Of a stretch of DNA of 64,000 nt, positions 43,788-53,574 are shown one piece after another. Source of the DNA: Dyella subtropica (GTDB lineage Bacteria; Pseudomonadota; Gammaproteobacteria; Xanthomonadales; Rhodanobacteraceae); NCBI RefSeq assembly GCF_026283965.1, contig NZ_JAPDPD010000017.1, forward strand, positions 62,001 to 126,000, written 5' to 3'. The position numbers were made by a program, and so were the translations under genes. The notes under the pieces were generated by a model. It worked only from the letters and a program-made list of their open reading frames with translations, ran no database searches and was not told the DNA's origin. Each line of letters begins with the position of its first letter. Positions within the stretch are counted from its first letter, which is position 1.

Positions 43788-45224
43788 TCAGAACTTGTAC
43801 TGCGCCGAAATACCAAACAAGTTGCCGTAATCGTCGTAGTTGCCGCTCAACACATCGCCGGTCGGGCTGACCGAGCCATTGAGATGCGCGCTGTTGACGA
43901 AGATGTGCGCATACGAGGCGTTGATCTCGAAGTGCTCACTGGCCTTGTAGCCGATACCCACCGAAGCGGTCTGGCGGGTCGAATCGGGCACGCGCGGATC
44001 GCGGTTGCTGGCGCGGGTCGGCGTGGTATCGATGGCGAGGCCGCCACGCAAGGTGATCTTGTCGTTGAGGTAGTAGTCACCACCCACGGCGATATACCAC
44101 GTGTTGCGCCAGTTGAACGGCTCAACCGTCTGCGGCTGCGCCGGGTTGTCGTATTTCACAACCAACTGCTTCAGCACATCCCACTTGGTCCAGGACACGT
44201 CCATGCCGAGGCCGAACTTCTCTTCCTGGTGCCAGTAGCTGGCGGTGGCGGAGGCCGGCGTGGTCAACGCGGCGGTGCCGCCGGTGTGCTGGAACGGCAC
44301 GGCGCCGCCCAACAAGGCGCTGACCTGCGGGCTACCCAACAAGGCCTGCACATTGGTCGGAACAATGTAGTTCGCATTGCCCTGGATCGTGTGCGAGATC
44401 TTGGAGTGGTAGTTCAGCGCCAGCTTGTCGTTCGGCGTCAGCTTCCAGTAGGCACCGAGCTGCCAGCCGTAGGCCCAGTCGTTGCCCTTGATGCTGGCAT
44501 AACCGTCCGAACCGGGCGGTACGATGATGCCGATCTGCTGGGCCAGCGCCTGCGCCTGGACCGGGGTGATCGCACCGGCCATGGCGGCCTGCTGCACCAC
44601 GCCCAGGCCAACGGCGTTGAAGTTGATCGCGCTGGTCAGGGTCGCGTTGGTGCGCTGCGCGATCGCGCTGGCGCCCAGGGCGAACGTGTCCGTGACGTCA
44701 TACGAGGCCGACAGGGTGGCATCGAACGACTCAAGCTTGGTGTGGATGGCGTTGTAGCGGCCCACCCAGTTCTTGTCGTAGTCGGTCTTGAGGCCGAACG
44801 GCACTGAAATGCCGCCGCCGATATGCCAGCGATCGGCCACCTGGGTGGCGAAGAACACCGAGGGAACCGGCAGCGTGGTGCCAGCATCGCCGCCATTGCC
44901 GCCACTGATCGGGCGACCCAGGGCGTCATGCGCGGAACCGGTGAATTTGGCGCCAAAGTTGATCGCCGTGAGATCTGCCTGGAAGTAGGTGCCCTTGAGG
45001 TCACTCATCGCGGCAGGGTTGTTCACCGCCACCGAGGCGTCGCCACCGGCCGTTGCCGAGCCGGCGTAGCCGCGGCCCATGCTCTTGACGCTGTCTTCTT
45101 TCAGCTGGAAGGCACTGGCTTCGGCGCGCTGCGGTGCGGTCAGGGCGCCGACGACGGCCAGGCTCAGCGCGGCGAACGCGAGCGGACGCGCCGCGCGCGA
45201 AAAGGAACGGAAAGACTTCTGCAT
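43788..45224 (-). CDS. FadL-family outer-membrane hydrophobic-compound transporter
   Basis: A 478-residue barrel protein. Start 45224 (MQKSFRSFSRAARPL) is chosen because a signal peptide (FAALSLAVVGALTAPQRAEA) follows directly; the longer frame from 45308 adds nothing conserved. The mature N-terminus SAFQLKEDSVKSMGRGYAGS is the FadL hatch signature, followed by SVAVNNPAAMSDL. The C-terminus ends in QYKF. FadL proteins admit long-chain fatty acids or aromatic hydrocarbons. It faces the TonB/ALDH operon, and a shared lipid or hydrocarbon substrate is a reasonable inference. Confidence 0.93.
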   Translation of the reverse strand: MQKSFRSFSRAARPLAFAALSLAVVGALTAPQRAEASAFQLKEDSVKSMGRGYAGSATAGGDASVAVNNPAAMSDLKGTYFQADLTAINFGAKFTGSAHDALGRPISGGNGGDAGTTLPVPSVFFATQVADRWHIGGGISVPFGLKTDYDKNWVGRYNAIHTKLESFDATLSASYDVTDTFALGASAIAQRTNATLTSAINFNAVGLGVVQQAAMAGAITPVQAQALAQQIGIIVPPGSDGYASIKGNDWAYGWQLGAYWKLTPNDKLALNYHSKISHTIQGNANYIVPTNVQALLGSPQVSALLGGAVPFQHTGGTAALTTPASATASYWHQEEKFGLGMDVSWTKWDVLKQLVVKYDNPAQPQTVEPFNWRNTWYIAVGGDYYLNDKITLRGGLAIDTTPTRASNRDPRVPDSTRQTASVGIGYKASEHFEINASYAHIFVNSAHLNGSVSPTGDVLSGNYDDYGNLFGISAQYKF

Positions 45225-45531
45225 CGGATAGCTCCTGCTTATCGTTGGTCCAACTCGGGTCACAGTAAGGGGCTGACCGGCAAGAAAATTCATACGCGCG
45301 TTTGACATCCCCGGCCGGCACTGTGCCGGCTAGGGAAAGGGCTTGCAAGTGCGGTTGCAGCAAACCATGTGGTGGATGGACACCATTGCACGCCGTTCGC
45401 CATCGAATGCCGGGAGATCACGTCTTCATGCGTTGACCGCGGCGCCCTGGGCGCGGACTATGGCGGTCTGCCGTATGCGCTGATGCACGTGCGCCTTCTT
45501 CACACGCTCCACCAGTCGCCGGGTGTCCTCC
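45225..45531. other. 307-bp divergent intergenic region
   Basis: It contains the promoters of the FadL-type and YcgL genes. A small GC palindrome (GCGCCCTGGGCGC near 45446) is visible. No gene is supported, and no operator was recognised. Confidence 0.4.
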
Positions 45532-45825
45532 ATGCATTGTTTTGTCTACATCAGCCTGCGCAAGGCCGGCACCTATCTCTGGCTGGCCCGCCGTGATGAT
45601 TTCAGTGTGCTGCCTGAATCCCTGGCGCTGATGCTGGGCGACCTTCGTTTCGTGCTTGAAGTGGAGTTGCACCCCGAACGCCGCCTGCCGCAGGAAGACG
45701 TCCACATCGTGCTCGAACATTTAGTTACCCAGGGCTGGCACCTGCAATTGCCGCCGTCGGAGACGCTGGCCACGGCCAACCATCCCGCTTACAAGAATGC
45801 ACCGCACGACAGCCAAGACGGCTGA
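45532..45825 (+). CDS. YcgL domain protein
   Basis: A 97-residue protein of the YcgL family: MHCFVYISLRKAGTYLWLAR, DDFSVLPESLALMLGDLRFV, LHPERRLPQEDVHIVLEHLV and GWHLQLPPSE match the family end to end. Function is not established. The start 45532 follows family length; ATG 45523 is in frame three codons earlier. It lies 72 bases upstream of the ankyrin gene; co-transcription is possible. Confidence 0.9.
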   Translation: MHCFVYISLRKAGTYLWLARRDDFSVLPESLALMLGDLRFVLEVELHPERRLPQEDVHIVLEHLVTQGWHLQLPPSETLATANHPAYKNAPHDSQDG

Positions 45826-45897
45826 GCTGCCTCGCCTCCGGCGGTGTTAACACCGGATTACCTTCTGTCGTTCTAACGATTCCTATACTCCGCGCCC

Positions 45898-48800
45898 ATG
45901 TCCTATTCGAAAACGCGCCGCCCGCCGCCCTTCCTGCAGGCCCTGCTCTGGTTCGTACCCGGCCTGCTCGCCGTGGCCATCGCCGCGCTGAGCGCGCATC
46001 CGCTGTCGCTTATCCCGCTGCTGCTGGCCAATACACTGACCATGGCGGCGGTGTGCCACGCGATCGGCTTCGATCCGGAGCCGCGTTTTGGACGGACGGT
46101 GTTACGGCGCGGTGCCGCGCATCTGGTGATGTTCACCGGCTATGTGGTGCTGGTGTTCCTGCTGGTCGCGTGGCCGACGCTGAAACTCAACCAGGAACAC
46201 AGCCTGAGCGCGGCGCTGATGCTGGCCGCAGCGCTGGTGGTGGCGCTGGCCGCGTTGTGGCGGATGTGGCCGGCGTTTGGCCTGGTCTACGTGTGGGACG
46301 ACGCTTATCCGCCGCAAAGTGACGGCTCGTGGATCTTCACCGCCACCGCGCGCAGCATCGCTTTCGGGCGCCATCTTTCTCGCGAAGAGCGGTTCTTCAC
46401 CCACTACCTGCCCGCCGCAATCGCGCTGCTGGTACTCGCCTTCACGGCGATCGTGCTGTCCGGTCTGTACGGCGTGTTGCCGTCGGAACTGCGCGTGACC
46501 GCTTTGGTCATTTACGGCGTCGTGCTGCTGCCGCTGGGCTGCCTGGTGATCGCCAATCGCACGCTGCGCGCCCTGCTGTGCGAAGGTCGTCGCCCACTGC
46601 GCCAGCCCTCGGCCGGCGTCGAGGAAGCGCGCCCTGTTCCCGCGCCCAAACCCGCACCGCCGGTGTTGAACGAACAGGAGCGCACCGCCGGTACGCCCGA
46701 GCAGGCACAGGCCCTGCTCGCCGCCACACGCGACGGCGACATCGAGCGTGCACTGGCCCTGGTTGAAGCCGGCGCCGATCCGAATACGGCCCCACCCTCG
46801 AGCGATCGTGACCAGCGCCCCGTGCTGATGCTCGCGGCGCTCTTGCCCGATATGCGCCTGCTGCGCGCGCTGATCGCCAAAGGTGCCGACGTCAATCGCG
46901 CCAGTGGTGGATTCACTCCATTGCTGGCCGCCACTCGCGACAGTTGGCACGGCCGCTCCGACGCCGTGATGACCCTGCTCGCCAACGGCGCCAGCGCGCT
47001 GGCCGCCGATGCCGAAGGAAACACCGCACTGCACGGTGCGGTGCTCAGTGGCGAACCCATGGTGGCGGCGATGCTGCTGGATGCTGGCGCGCCAGTGAAT
47101 GCGCTCAACCGCAGCCGCGTGAGTCCGCTCACGGCCGCCTGCCGCGCGGCCAACTGGCCGCTGGTGAAGTTCCTGCTGGAACGCGGCGCCAAACCTACCC
47201 CGCCCGATGGCGAACCGGCCCTGGTCGCCGCGGCCGGCATCGCCGACGACGACGTGGAAGGCGTGCGCATGTTGCTCAAGCATCGCGCCGCCGTGAACGC
47301 CGTTGACGCACGCCATCGCAGCGCATTGATGGAGGCCGCCGCCGAAGGCCACGAACAGATCGCCCGCGCGCTACGCGGCGCCGGTGCCGACGTGTTGCTG
47401 GCCGACCATCGCGGCAGCACCGCACTGATGGAGGCCGCGCGGGCCGGTGCCGTCGGCATCGTGCAGTTGCTGGCCGAAGCGCAGCCCGATGCGCGCGTGC
47501 GCGACCGTCACGGCCGCGACGCACTCACGCTGGCCTGCCAGTCGCCGCATGCGCACGCGGAAACCGTGCGTGCGCTGATCGCTCTCGGCGCCGAACCCAA
47601 GGCGGTCGGCAGCGATGGCCGCAGCGCGCTCGACCATGCGGCCGCCGCAGGCCGTTGGGATCTGGTCACCCTGCTCGATCCCGAAACGCCACTGCCCACC
47701 AATCTGCACTTCGACGAAGTCATCACCGAAGGCGCCGACACACCGGCCCATCTACTCGATGCGCTGCGTTTCGGTCACTGGGCGGTGGTGTCCACCTTTA
47801 CCCAGCGCGTGAAGGACTGGCCGCAGTCGCAACTGGCCCAGCTCTATCTCGACCTGGCCGGCCCAGGCCTGGGTGGCGCCCGCCGCTGGCTGCTCGATCA
47901 CGCGCTTTCGCCGGAGGCGCGCTTGCAGCCGCAGCTGGTCGACGACGCCGAAGTCGTTGAAGGCGCGGAACACGCGCTGCCGCCGCTGGGTCGTCGCCTG
48001 TTCGACGCACTGCTGCTGCAACTGCCTGCATCCTGCGAAGCCATCGACGATCTGCTCGCCGCTGGCGCCAGCCCAGCCGGTGCCGGCCTGCTGGCCCAGG
48101 TGCTATTGCGCCTCGACGACAGCGCTGCGAGCTCCGCCTTGGCCTTGGGCCTGCTGGAGCGTGGCGCCGATCCGTTCGGCACGGATGCGCGCGAGCGCAC
48201 GCCGGTGCATCTCGCCGCTGCGCAGGGACAGCTGCCTGTACTGCAAGCCCTGCTGGCACGCGGTTGCGATCCGAACACTCGCGACATTCAGAGCCGCACA
48301 CCGCTGTTCGCCGCTTTGGAGCATGGCGAAAAGGCCTTGCCACTGGTGCGCGTGCTGGTAGCGCATGGCGCCGATGCGGAAGCCACCGATGCCAGCGGTG
48401 AGACACCACTGGGCCTGGCGTTCGATCACGACGCGGTCGAGCGCTGGCTCGACTGGGGTGATTGGGTGCGGCCCCGCCGCCCCTTGCGCGCCGACGACCT
48501 GCCCGCCGCCGCTGCCGTCGGCGCGATGGCCGCCGTAGAGCGTCTGCTCGAACTCGGTTATGCCGTGAACACCCAGGATCGCCAAGGCGCCAGCGCCCTG
48601 CTGCATGCCTGCGGTGCGGGACACCGCGAGATCGCCGCTCGCCTGCTCGACGCCGGCGCCGACACTGCGTTGGCCGCGGCTAACGGCATGACGCCGCTGG
48701 CCGCCGCCGTGGGCGCGCGCCGCGACACGCTCGTCAGCCTGCTGCTGGAGCATGGCGTTGCCGCCGATCAACGCCTGCCCGGCGACGCCACCGTATTGAT

Positions 48801-49365
48801 GGTGGCTGCTGCCATGGGCTACCCGGAGATCGTCGAGCAACTGCTGGATGCCGGCGCCGACATCAACGCCGTCGACGCGCGCGGACATAGCGCGCTGCAT
48901 GCTGCCGCGCAGTTTGGCTTCGAACACAACGACAGCCTGCGCGCGCGTCGTCTGTTCGACGCACTGCTCAAGCGCCAAGCCGACGTCAATCGTGCCGACG
49001 CTGAGGGCAAGACGCCGCTGCTGCTGTTGCTCGGCGCACATCTGCGTCCGGGTAGCGACTGCGATGCGACGCATATCGGCGCGTTGGTACCGGTGCTGCT
49101 GGATGCCGGCGCGCAGCTGGAGCACGCCGACCAGCGCGGCGTCACCGCCCTGCACGCCTGCGCGATGCACGCCTTGCTGCCACCGGCACGTGTGCTGCTC
49201 GCACGTGGCGCCAATCGCTCAGCGATCGATGCCTTCGGCCGCTCAGCGGCAGACGTCGCGCGCCAACTCGGCTTCGTCGATATCGCGCACGAACTGGCCG
49301 CGCGCAGCGGCGCCATGCCCAGCGTGCGCCAGACCCTGCGCCAGCCGGCCCAACCCGCCGATTGA
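45898..49365 (+). CDS. Large membrane-anchored ankyrin-repeat protein
   Basis: A 1155-residue protein. The first 240 residues hold about six membrane helices (FLQALLWFVPGLLAVAIAAL; LVMFTGYVVLVFLLVAWP; LMLAAALVVALAALW; AAIALLVLAFTAIVLSGLYG; VTALVIYGVVLLPLGCLVI). A Pro-rich linker leads to some two dozen ankyrin repeats from about residue 270 to the end (ALLAATRDGDIERALALVEAGADPN; GNTALHGAVLSGEPMVAAMLLDAGA; GHSALHAAAQFGF). Two stretches (about 590-680 and 835-860) depart from the repeat pattern. The repeats probably face the cytoplasm and bind partners at the membrane. No partner gene is recognisable. The stop directly abuts a REP hairpin. Confidence 0.92.
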   Translation: MSYSKTRRPPPFLQALLWFVPGLLAVAIAALSAHPLSLIPLLLANTLTMAAVCHAIGFDPEPRFGRTVLRRGAAHLVMFTGYVVLVFLLVAWPTLKLNQEHSLSAALMLAAALVVALAALWRMWPAFGLVYVWDDAYPPQSDGSWIFTATARSIAFGRHLSREERFFTHYLPAAIALLVLAFTAIVLSGLYGVLPSELRVTALVIYGVVLLPLGCLVIANRTLRALLCEGRRPLRQPSAGVEEARPVPAPKPAPPVLNEQERTAGTPEQAQALLAATRDGDIERALALVEAGADPNTAPPSSDRDQRPVLMLAALLPDMRLLRALIAKGADVNRASGGFTPLLAATRDSWHGRSDAVMTLLANGASALAADAEGNTALHGAVLSGEPMVAAMLLDAGAPVNALNRSRVSPLTAACRAANWPLVKFLLERGAKPTPPDGEPALVAAAGIADDDVEGVRMLLKHRAAVNAVDARHRSALMEAAAEGHEQIARALRGAGADVLLADHRGSTALMEAARAGAVGIVQLLAEAQPDARVRDRHGRDALTLACQSPHAHAETVRALIALGAEPKAVGSDGRSALDHAAAAGRWDLVTLLDPETPLPTNLHFDEVITEGADTPAHLLDALRFGHWAVVSTFTQRVKDWPQSQLAQLYLDLAGPGLGGARRWLLDHALSPEARLQPQLVDDAEVVEGAEHALPPLGRRLFDALLLQLPASCEAIDDLLAAGASPAGAGLLAQVLLRLDDSAASSALALGLLERGADPFGTDARERTPVHLAAAQGQLPVLQALLARGCDPNTRDIQSRTPLFAALEHGEKALPLVRVLVAHGADAEATDASGETPLGLAFDHDAVERWLDWGDWVRPRRPLRADDLPAAAAVGAMAAVERLLELGYAVNTQDRQGASALLHACGAGHREIAARLLDAGADTALAAANGMTPLAAAVGARRDTLVSLLLEHGVAADQRLPGDATVLMVAAAMGYPEIVEQLLDAGADINAVDARGHSALHAAAQFGFEHNDSLRARRLFDALLKRQADVNRADAEGKTPLLLLLGAHLRPGSDCDATHIGALVPVLLDAGAQLEHADQRGVTALHACAMHALLPPARVLLARGANRSAIDAFGRSAADVARQLGFVDIAHELAARSGAMPSVRQTLRQPAQPAD

Positions 49366-49394
49366 TGTAGGAGCGCACAGGGTGCGCTCCTACA
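49366..49394. terminator. REP-type hairpin between convergent genes, possible bidirectional terminator
   Basis: A perfect 12-bp stem (GTAGGAGCGCAC / GTGCGCTCCTAC) with a 3-base loop. The ankyrin stop ends at 49365, right before it, and the stop codon of the minus-strand glycosyltransferase (49390-49392) lies inside its right arm. Same family as 25723-25795. Confidence 0.7.
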
Positions 49395-50469
49395 TGGCCT
49401 TCGCGGCAACTTTTGCGTTTTGCTGCGATAGGCGCCACCACACTTGCGCCACCGCATCCATGTCGATCTGATCGACGCGGCTGATCTCCGGCAAACCACC
49501 CAGCACGGCGACAGGGCTGCCAGACGCACTGCGCGGCACCCAGGTGCAAGGCCAGCGATTGCCGAACAGCACCACCAGCGGGCAACCCACGGCGGCGGCC
49601 AGATGCGCCGGACCGGTATCCACCGAGACCATGCTGTGGGCTACTTCCATCAGAGCGCGCAGGTGGCCCAGCGGCAGGCCACCGCGTGGAGAAACCACAT
49701 GGGGATGATTCGCGGCCGCGCGTATCGTCTCCATGTATCCCGCCTCGGCCGGCGACCCGCACAACACTACCCGCGCCTCCGGCTGCCATTGCAGGATGGC
49801 ACGCGCCAGCCCCGCCCAGCGCTCCACCGGCCATGACTTTTCGTCGTCATTGGCGGCGCGCACGCCGTTCCAGCGCATGGTGCGTTTGTTCGCCGGCTGC
49901 AGCAGCACCAGCGGATGCCCGCCGATGCCTTGCTCGCGTAACCAGACCTGCAGATCCGCCCGCTCGTTCGCGGTGGGGAGGAGCCGTGGCGATAATGGCT
50001 GCGCAGCCGGGAGCGTCGGAGTATCAGCGAAGGCCGACGGCGTCTGGTCGGCAAAGCGCAGCAGCCAATCCACCCAATGCTCGCCCTCTTGCATCGGGAT
50101 GTCCTCGATGAACACGCAGTGCTCCAACGGCACGCGCGCCAGCGCAAGCATGGGACGCACCTTGGTGCGGGTGCGTACATCGGGCTCGCAGATATAGAAC
50201 GGCGCGGTGCGCATCTGGCGCAGCGCCAGCGCGACACGCAAGCGCTGCGGATTGAACCAGAGCGATCCGCGCTGACTCTGGAAATTCAGCACTTCAGCCA
50301 CGTCATCATTGCCTTCGTACAGCACACGCGACCAATCGCCGATCGCCACCAGGCGGCAGGGTGCGCCATAGCGCAGGTGCAGCTTGTGCAGCAGCGGCTG
50401 CAACATCACCGTGTCGCCGACACGGCCAAAACGAATCACTACCGGAGACTGGACTGCAGACGTAACCAT
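49390..50469 (-). CDS. Glycosyltransferase family 9 (heptosyltransferase-like)
   Basis: A 359-residue GT-B-fold enzyme. Start 50469 (MVTSAVQSPVVIRFGRVGDTVMLQ) gives the classic N-terminal R-x-G-D-x-x-x-x-x-P-type motif (RFGRVGDTVMLQPLL). The C-terminal donor-binding half has VVLCGSPAEAGYM and HSMVSVDTGPAHLAAAVG-type residues followed by CPLVVLFG, both diagnostic of GT9. Members transfer heptose to the LPS inner core, but the neighbours here are not LPS genes, so the acceptor is uncertain. The last codons and stop come from a REP hairpin. Confidence 0.88.
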   Translation of the reverse strand: MVTSAVQSPVVIRFGRVGDTVMLQPLLHKLHLRYGAPCRLVAIGDWSRVLYEGNDDVAEVLNFQSQRGSLWFNPQRLRVALALRQMRTAPFYICEPDVRTRTKVRPMLALARVPLEHCVFIEDIPMQEGEHWVDWLLRFADQTPSAFADTPTLPAAQPLSPRLLPTANERADLQVWLREQGIGGHPLVLLQPANKRTMRWNGVRAANDDEKSWPVERWAGLARAILQWQPEARVVLCGSPAEAGYMETIRAAANHPHVVSPRGGLPLGHLRALMEVAHSMVSVDTGPAHLAAAVGCPLVVLFGNRWPCTWVPRSASGSPVAVLGGLPEISRVDQIDMDAVAQVWWRLSQQNAKVAAKAM

Positions 50470-50629
50470 GAACCACACACGCGCACATCGGGACCTGCCC
50501 GATCCGGAAGCGGCCCGCCCCCCGGCGGCACGGCTTCCCGGTATCGCCATCATTCCATGGTCAGTGTCGAAATGAGTTACGAATCCGGTGCCATTGGCGC
50601 CGCAAGTTCTTAAAACCGACTACGGACTC

Positions 50630-52468
50630 TCAGCTCTGATCCTGCAAAGGCCCCAGCGAGACCTGCTCGCGCTCCTGCTTGGCGACAGGGTCGTCATCCG
50701 CGTCGAACAAATGCATCAGGTCGTCGAGTGCTTCCTTCGAGGTCTGCACCAGACGGGTCTCGTCGTCGTACACCAGGTATTGCGCCTTCAGCAACTTGAT
50801 GTCGTGCTGGCGGAAGCGCTCGACACGATCCGCCGCCAGCTCGCCGGACAGGCCCAGCGCCTCCAGCGTCTTGCGCGTCATCTTGAGGCTGGAATGGAAG
50901 GTCTCGCGTACGGGCTCTTCCACGCCCAGGTCCATCAGACGGAACGCGTGCTGGCGATTGCGCGCACGCGCGATGATTTTGAGGTGCGGATACTGGCGGC
51001 GTACCAACCGTGCGATGCGCAGATTCGCCTCCGGGTCGTCCGTGGCCAGCACGAACACCTCGGCCTGGTGCGCCTGCGCGGCGCGCAGCAAGTCCGGCCG
51101 CGCTGGATCGCCGAAGAACAGCGAGGTGTTATTGAAACGGCGCACCGTCTCCATCTGCTCCACCGACGACTCCAGCGCCACGAAGGGGATGCGCTGCGCG
51201 CGCAGCACGCGGCCGACGATCTGTCCCACGCGGCCGAAGCCCGCAATGATCACGCGCGGCGCATCGGTTTCGATGGTGTCGTACTCACGCGTGGGCTTCT
51301 TCGCCTTCACGTCGATCAGCTTGGCGACCAGCGCGACCACCAGCGGCGTCACTGCCATCGACAACGTGATGGCGAGCACGATCAGGCCTTGCAGCGATTC
51401 GGCGATCAAGCGCTGCTCCGCCGCCTGCTTCAACACCACGAAGGCGAATTCGCCGCCGCAGGCCAGCAGCACCACCATGCGCAAGGTGTCGGCGTTGTTG
51501 AGCGCGCCGACGATGCGCCCCAACGGCCACAGCAGCAGCGCCTTCACCAACAACACAGCGAGCGTCAGGCCGAGCACCAGCAACGGCTGATGCAACAGCA
51601 GCGACAGATCCATCGACATGCCGACGCTGACGAAGAACAGCCCGAGCAGCAAGCCTTTGAACGGCTCGATATGCGACTCCAGCTCGTGCCGGTATTCTGA
51701 ATCGGCCAGCAGCACGCCCGCGAGGAAGGCGCCCAGCGTCGACGACACACCGACCTCTTCCATCAACCAGGCCGTGCCCAGCACCACCAACAACGCGGTG
51801 GCCGTGGAGACTTCCTGCGCCTTGGCGCGCGCCACAAAGCGGAACACCGGACGCAACAGATAACGTCCGCCTACCACCACCGCCACGATCGCACCGACGG
51901 TTTGCAAGATAGCTCGCGGGTCCAACCCGTGCGGTGAGGCGGTACTGGCCAGTAGCGGTACCGCCGCGATCAGCGGGATGGCCGCGAGATCCTGAAACAA
52001 CAAGATGGCGAAGGTCTGACGTCCATAAGCCGAACCGGCCTCCTTGCGCTCGGCCAGGATCTGCAAGCCAAACGCGGTGGACGACAGCGCCAGGCTGCCG
52101 CCGACCATGACTGCGGCATGGGCGGTGAGACCGAACAGGTAATAGCAAGCCATGCCGATCACCAGGCCGCACGACAGCACCTGCAATACGCCGGCACCGA
52201 ACACCGAACGCCGCATCACCCATAGACGCTGCGGCGACAGCTCCAGGCCGATCACGAACAGCATCAGCACCACGCCAAACTCGGAGATGGTCGACACGCC
52301 GGCCGTATCGCTGACCAGTCCCAGCGCCTGCGGGCCGACCGCCATGCCGGCCAGCAGAAAACCCAGCACCGCGCCCAGGCGGAACCGCTTGGTCAGCGGC
52401 ACGACGATAACCGTCGCCAGCAGAAACACCAGCGCGGTGTTGAGGAAGGAATGGCTTTCCACGTGCAC
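50630..52468 (-). CDS. CPA2-family K+/H+ antiporter (KefB/KefC-like) with RCK domain
   Basis: A 612-residue protein. Residues 1-385 are a 12-13-helix cation/proton exchanger (GFLLAGMAVGPQALGLV; LMLFVIGLELSPQRLW; the LLFQDLAAIPLIAAVPLL helix with the key QD pair). Residues about 405-530 are an RCK/TrkA-N Rossmann domain (VIIAGFGRVGQIVGRVLRAQ; FGDPARPDLLRAA). In KefB/C this domain binds glutathione adducts or NADH and gates potassium efflux during electrophile stress. No kefF/kefG ancillary gene is adjacent. Confidence 0.93.
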   Translation of the reverse strand: MHVESHSFLNTALVFLLATVIVVPLTKRFRLGAVLGFLLAGMAVGPQALGLVSDTAGVSTISEFGVVLMLFVIGLELSPQRLWVMRRSVFGAGVLQVLSCGLVIGMACYYLFGLTAHAAVMVGGSLALSSTAFGLQILAERKEAGSAYGRQTFAILLFQDLAAIPLIAAVPLLASTASPHGLDPRAILQTVGAIVAVVVGGRYLLRPVFRFVARAKAQEVSTATALLVVLGTAWLMEEVGVSSTLGAFLAGVLLADSEYRHELESHIEPFKGLLLGLFFVSVGMSMDLSLLLHQPLLVLGLTLAVLLVKALLLWPLGRIVGALNNADTLRMVVLLACGGEFAFVVLKQAAEQRLIAESLQGLIVLAITLSMAVTPLVVALVAKLIDVKAKKPTREYDTIETDAPRVIIAGFGRVGQIVGRVLRAQRIPFVALESSVEQMETVRRFNNTSLFFGDPARPDLLRAAQAHQAEVFVLATDDPEANLRIARLVRRQYPHLKIIARARNRQHAFRLMDLGVEEPVRETFHSSLKMTRKTLEALGLSGELAADRVERFRQHDIKLLKAQYLVYDDETRLVQTSKEALDDLMHLFDADDDPVAKQEREQVSLGPLQDQS

Positions 52469-52578
52469 GCCCGACAGCGAAGGATTGGCCCGATTATTCC
52501 ACGCTGCTCTTCATTGCGAACGCCACATGCTCAAGAACGGCGCCAACATCAGGGTCGAGACGAGCGCTCTGGCGACAT

Positions 52579-53472
52579 TCAAGCGCGCCACGGAAAACCT
52601 TCAAGGCGCTGGCGCAGTATGTCTTCGAGTCGCGCAATCGCTGGTGCCGATTCCTTCTCCGCGCGATGCAAGTTCAAGCCTAGCAGCGGCATCTCAGGAA
52701 GCCCCGCCTCTCGCGCGTCCAACCCCCGCACTGTGCCAGGCAAACCCACACGAGTGCGCAGGGCCACGCCAAGTCCCGCCGCCACCGCGGCCCAGATACC
52801 CGCGAGGCTCGCGCTGGTGAAGGCGATGCGCCACGGAATGCCGGCGCGATCGAGCGCCGTGGTCGCGGCCGTGCGCATCAGGCAGGGCGCATCCAGCGAC
52901 ACCAGCGGCAAGGGCTCATCACCATCGCGTGACCAGCCAAGCTCGCCAACGCCCGAGCCGATCCAGCACATCGGCACCTCGCCGATGCGTTCGACATGAG
53001 GCGTGACGATGCCGGCATCCCACGCCAATGCGAGATCGAGCCGGCCTGTGGTCACCCGATCGAGTAATTCCGAATTGCGTGCAATGCGCGCCTCGATGCG
53101 CACCTTGGGATGTGCCCGCGCGAAGCGGCCGAGCACATCCGGCAACAACGATTCGCCGAAATCCTCTTGCAAGCCCAGGCGAATCCAGCCCTCCAGCGCC
53201 ACACCGTGGATCGCCGCGGCGGCTTCGTCGTTGAGTTCAAGCAGACGGCGCGCATAGGCCAGCATGGTTTCGCCGGCCTCGGTCAGCGCCATGCCGCGCC
53301 CGTGCCGCCGTAGGATCTCCGTGCCGGCCTGATCCTCCAGCTTCTTCAGCTGCGCGCTGACGGCCGAAGTCGAGCGCCCCAGACGATCGGCCGCCTTGGC
53401 AAAGCTACCCAGCTCGACACCCAGCGAGAAGCTGCGCAGCACATCCAGATCGAAGTTCACCCGTCGCGTCAT
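52579..53472 (-). CDS. LysR-family transcriptional regulator
   Basis: A 297-residue regulator. Start 53472 (MTRRVNFDLDVLRSF) is set by the usual LysR N-terminus; the longer frame runs into the divergent gene. The winged helix-turn-helix is SFAKAADRLGRSTSAVSAQLKKLED followed by GTEILRRHGRGMALTEAGE. The effector-binding domain (about 90-295) has the normal two-lobed pattern (IRLGLQEDFGESLLPDVLGRF). It is divergent from the CMD-DUF4865-tautomerase genes, the expected arrangement for a regulator of that operon. The gap of 102 bases contains a dyad that may be its operator. Confidence 0.93.
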   Translation of the reverse strand: MTRRVNFDLDVLRSFSLGVELGSFAKAADRLGRSTSAVSAQLKKLEDQAGTEILRRHGRGMALTEAGETMLAYARRLLELNDEAAAAIHGVALEGWIRLGLQEDFGESLLPDVLGRFARAHPKVRIEARIARNSELLDRVTTGRLDLALAWDAGIVTPHVERIGEVPMCWIGSGVGELGWSRDGDEPLPLVSLDAPCLMRTAATTALDRAGIPWRIAFTSASLAGIWAAVAAGLGVALRTRVGLPGTVRGLDAREAGLPEMPLLGLNLHRAEKESAPAIARLEDILRQRLEGFPWRA

Positions 53473-53496
53473 GACCGTTCCAAATTTGTGGATTGT

Positions 53497-53510
53497 GAAT
53501 TCCGCAATTC
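53497..53510. promoter_or_regulatory. Candidate LysR operator dyad
   Basis: GAATT-CCGC-AATTC is a perfect 5-bp dyad in the 102-bp divergent gap, 25 bases from the LysR start. AT-rich interrupted dyads in this position are typical LysR recognition sites. Not tested. Confidence 0.45.
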
Positions 53511-53574
53511 CTGATTTTCCGGACGACAGTGTCGCGCTACTGTGAGCAACGTCAACCGCACTCATGGAACCCCG

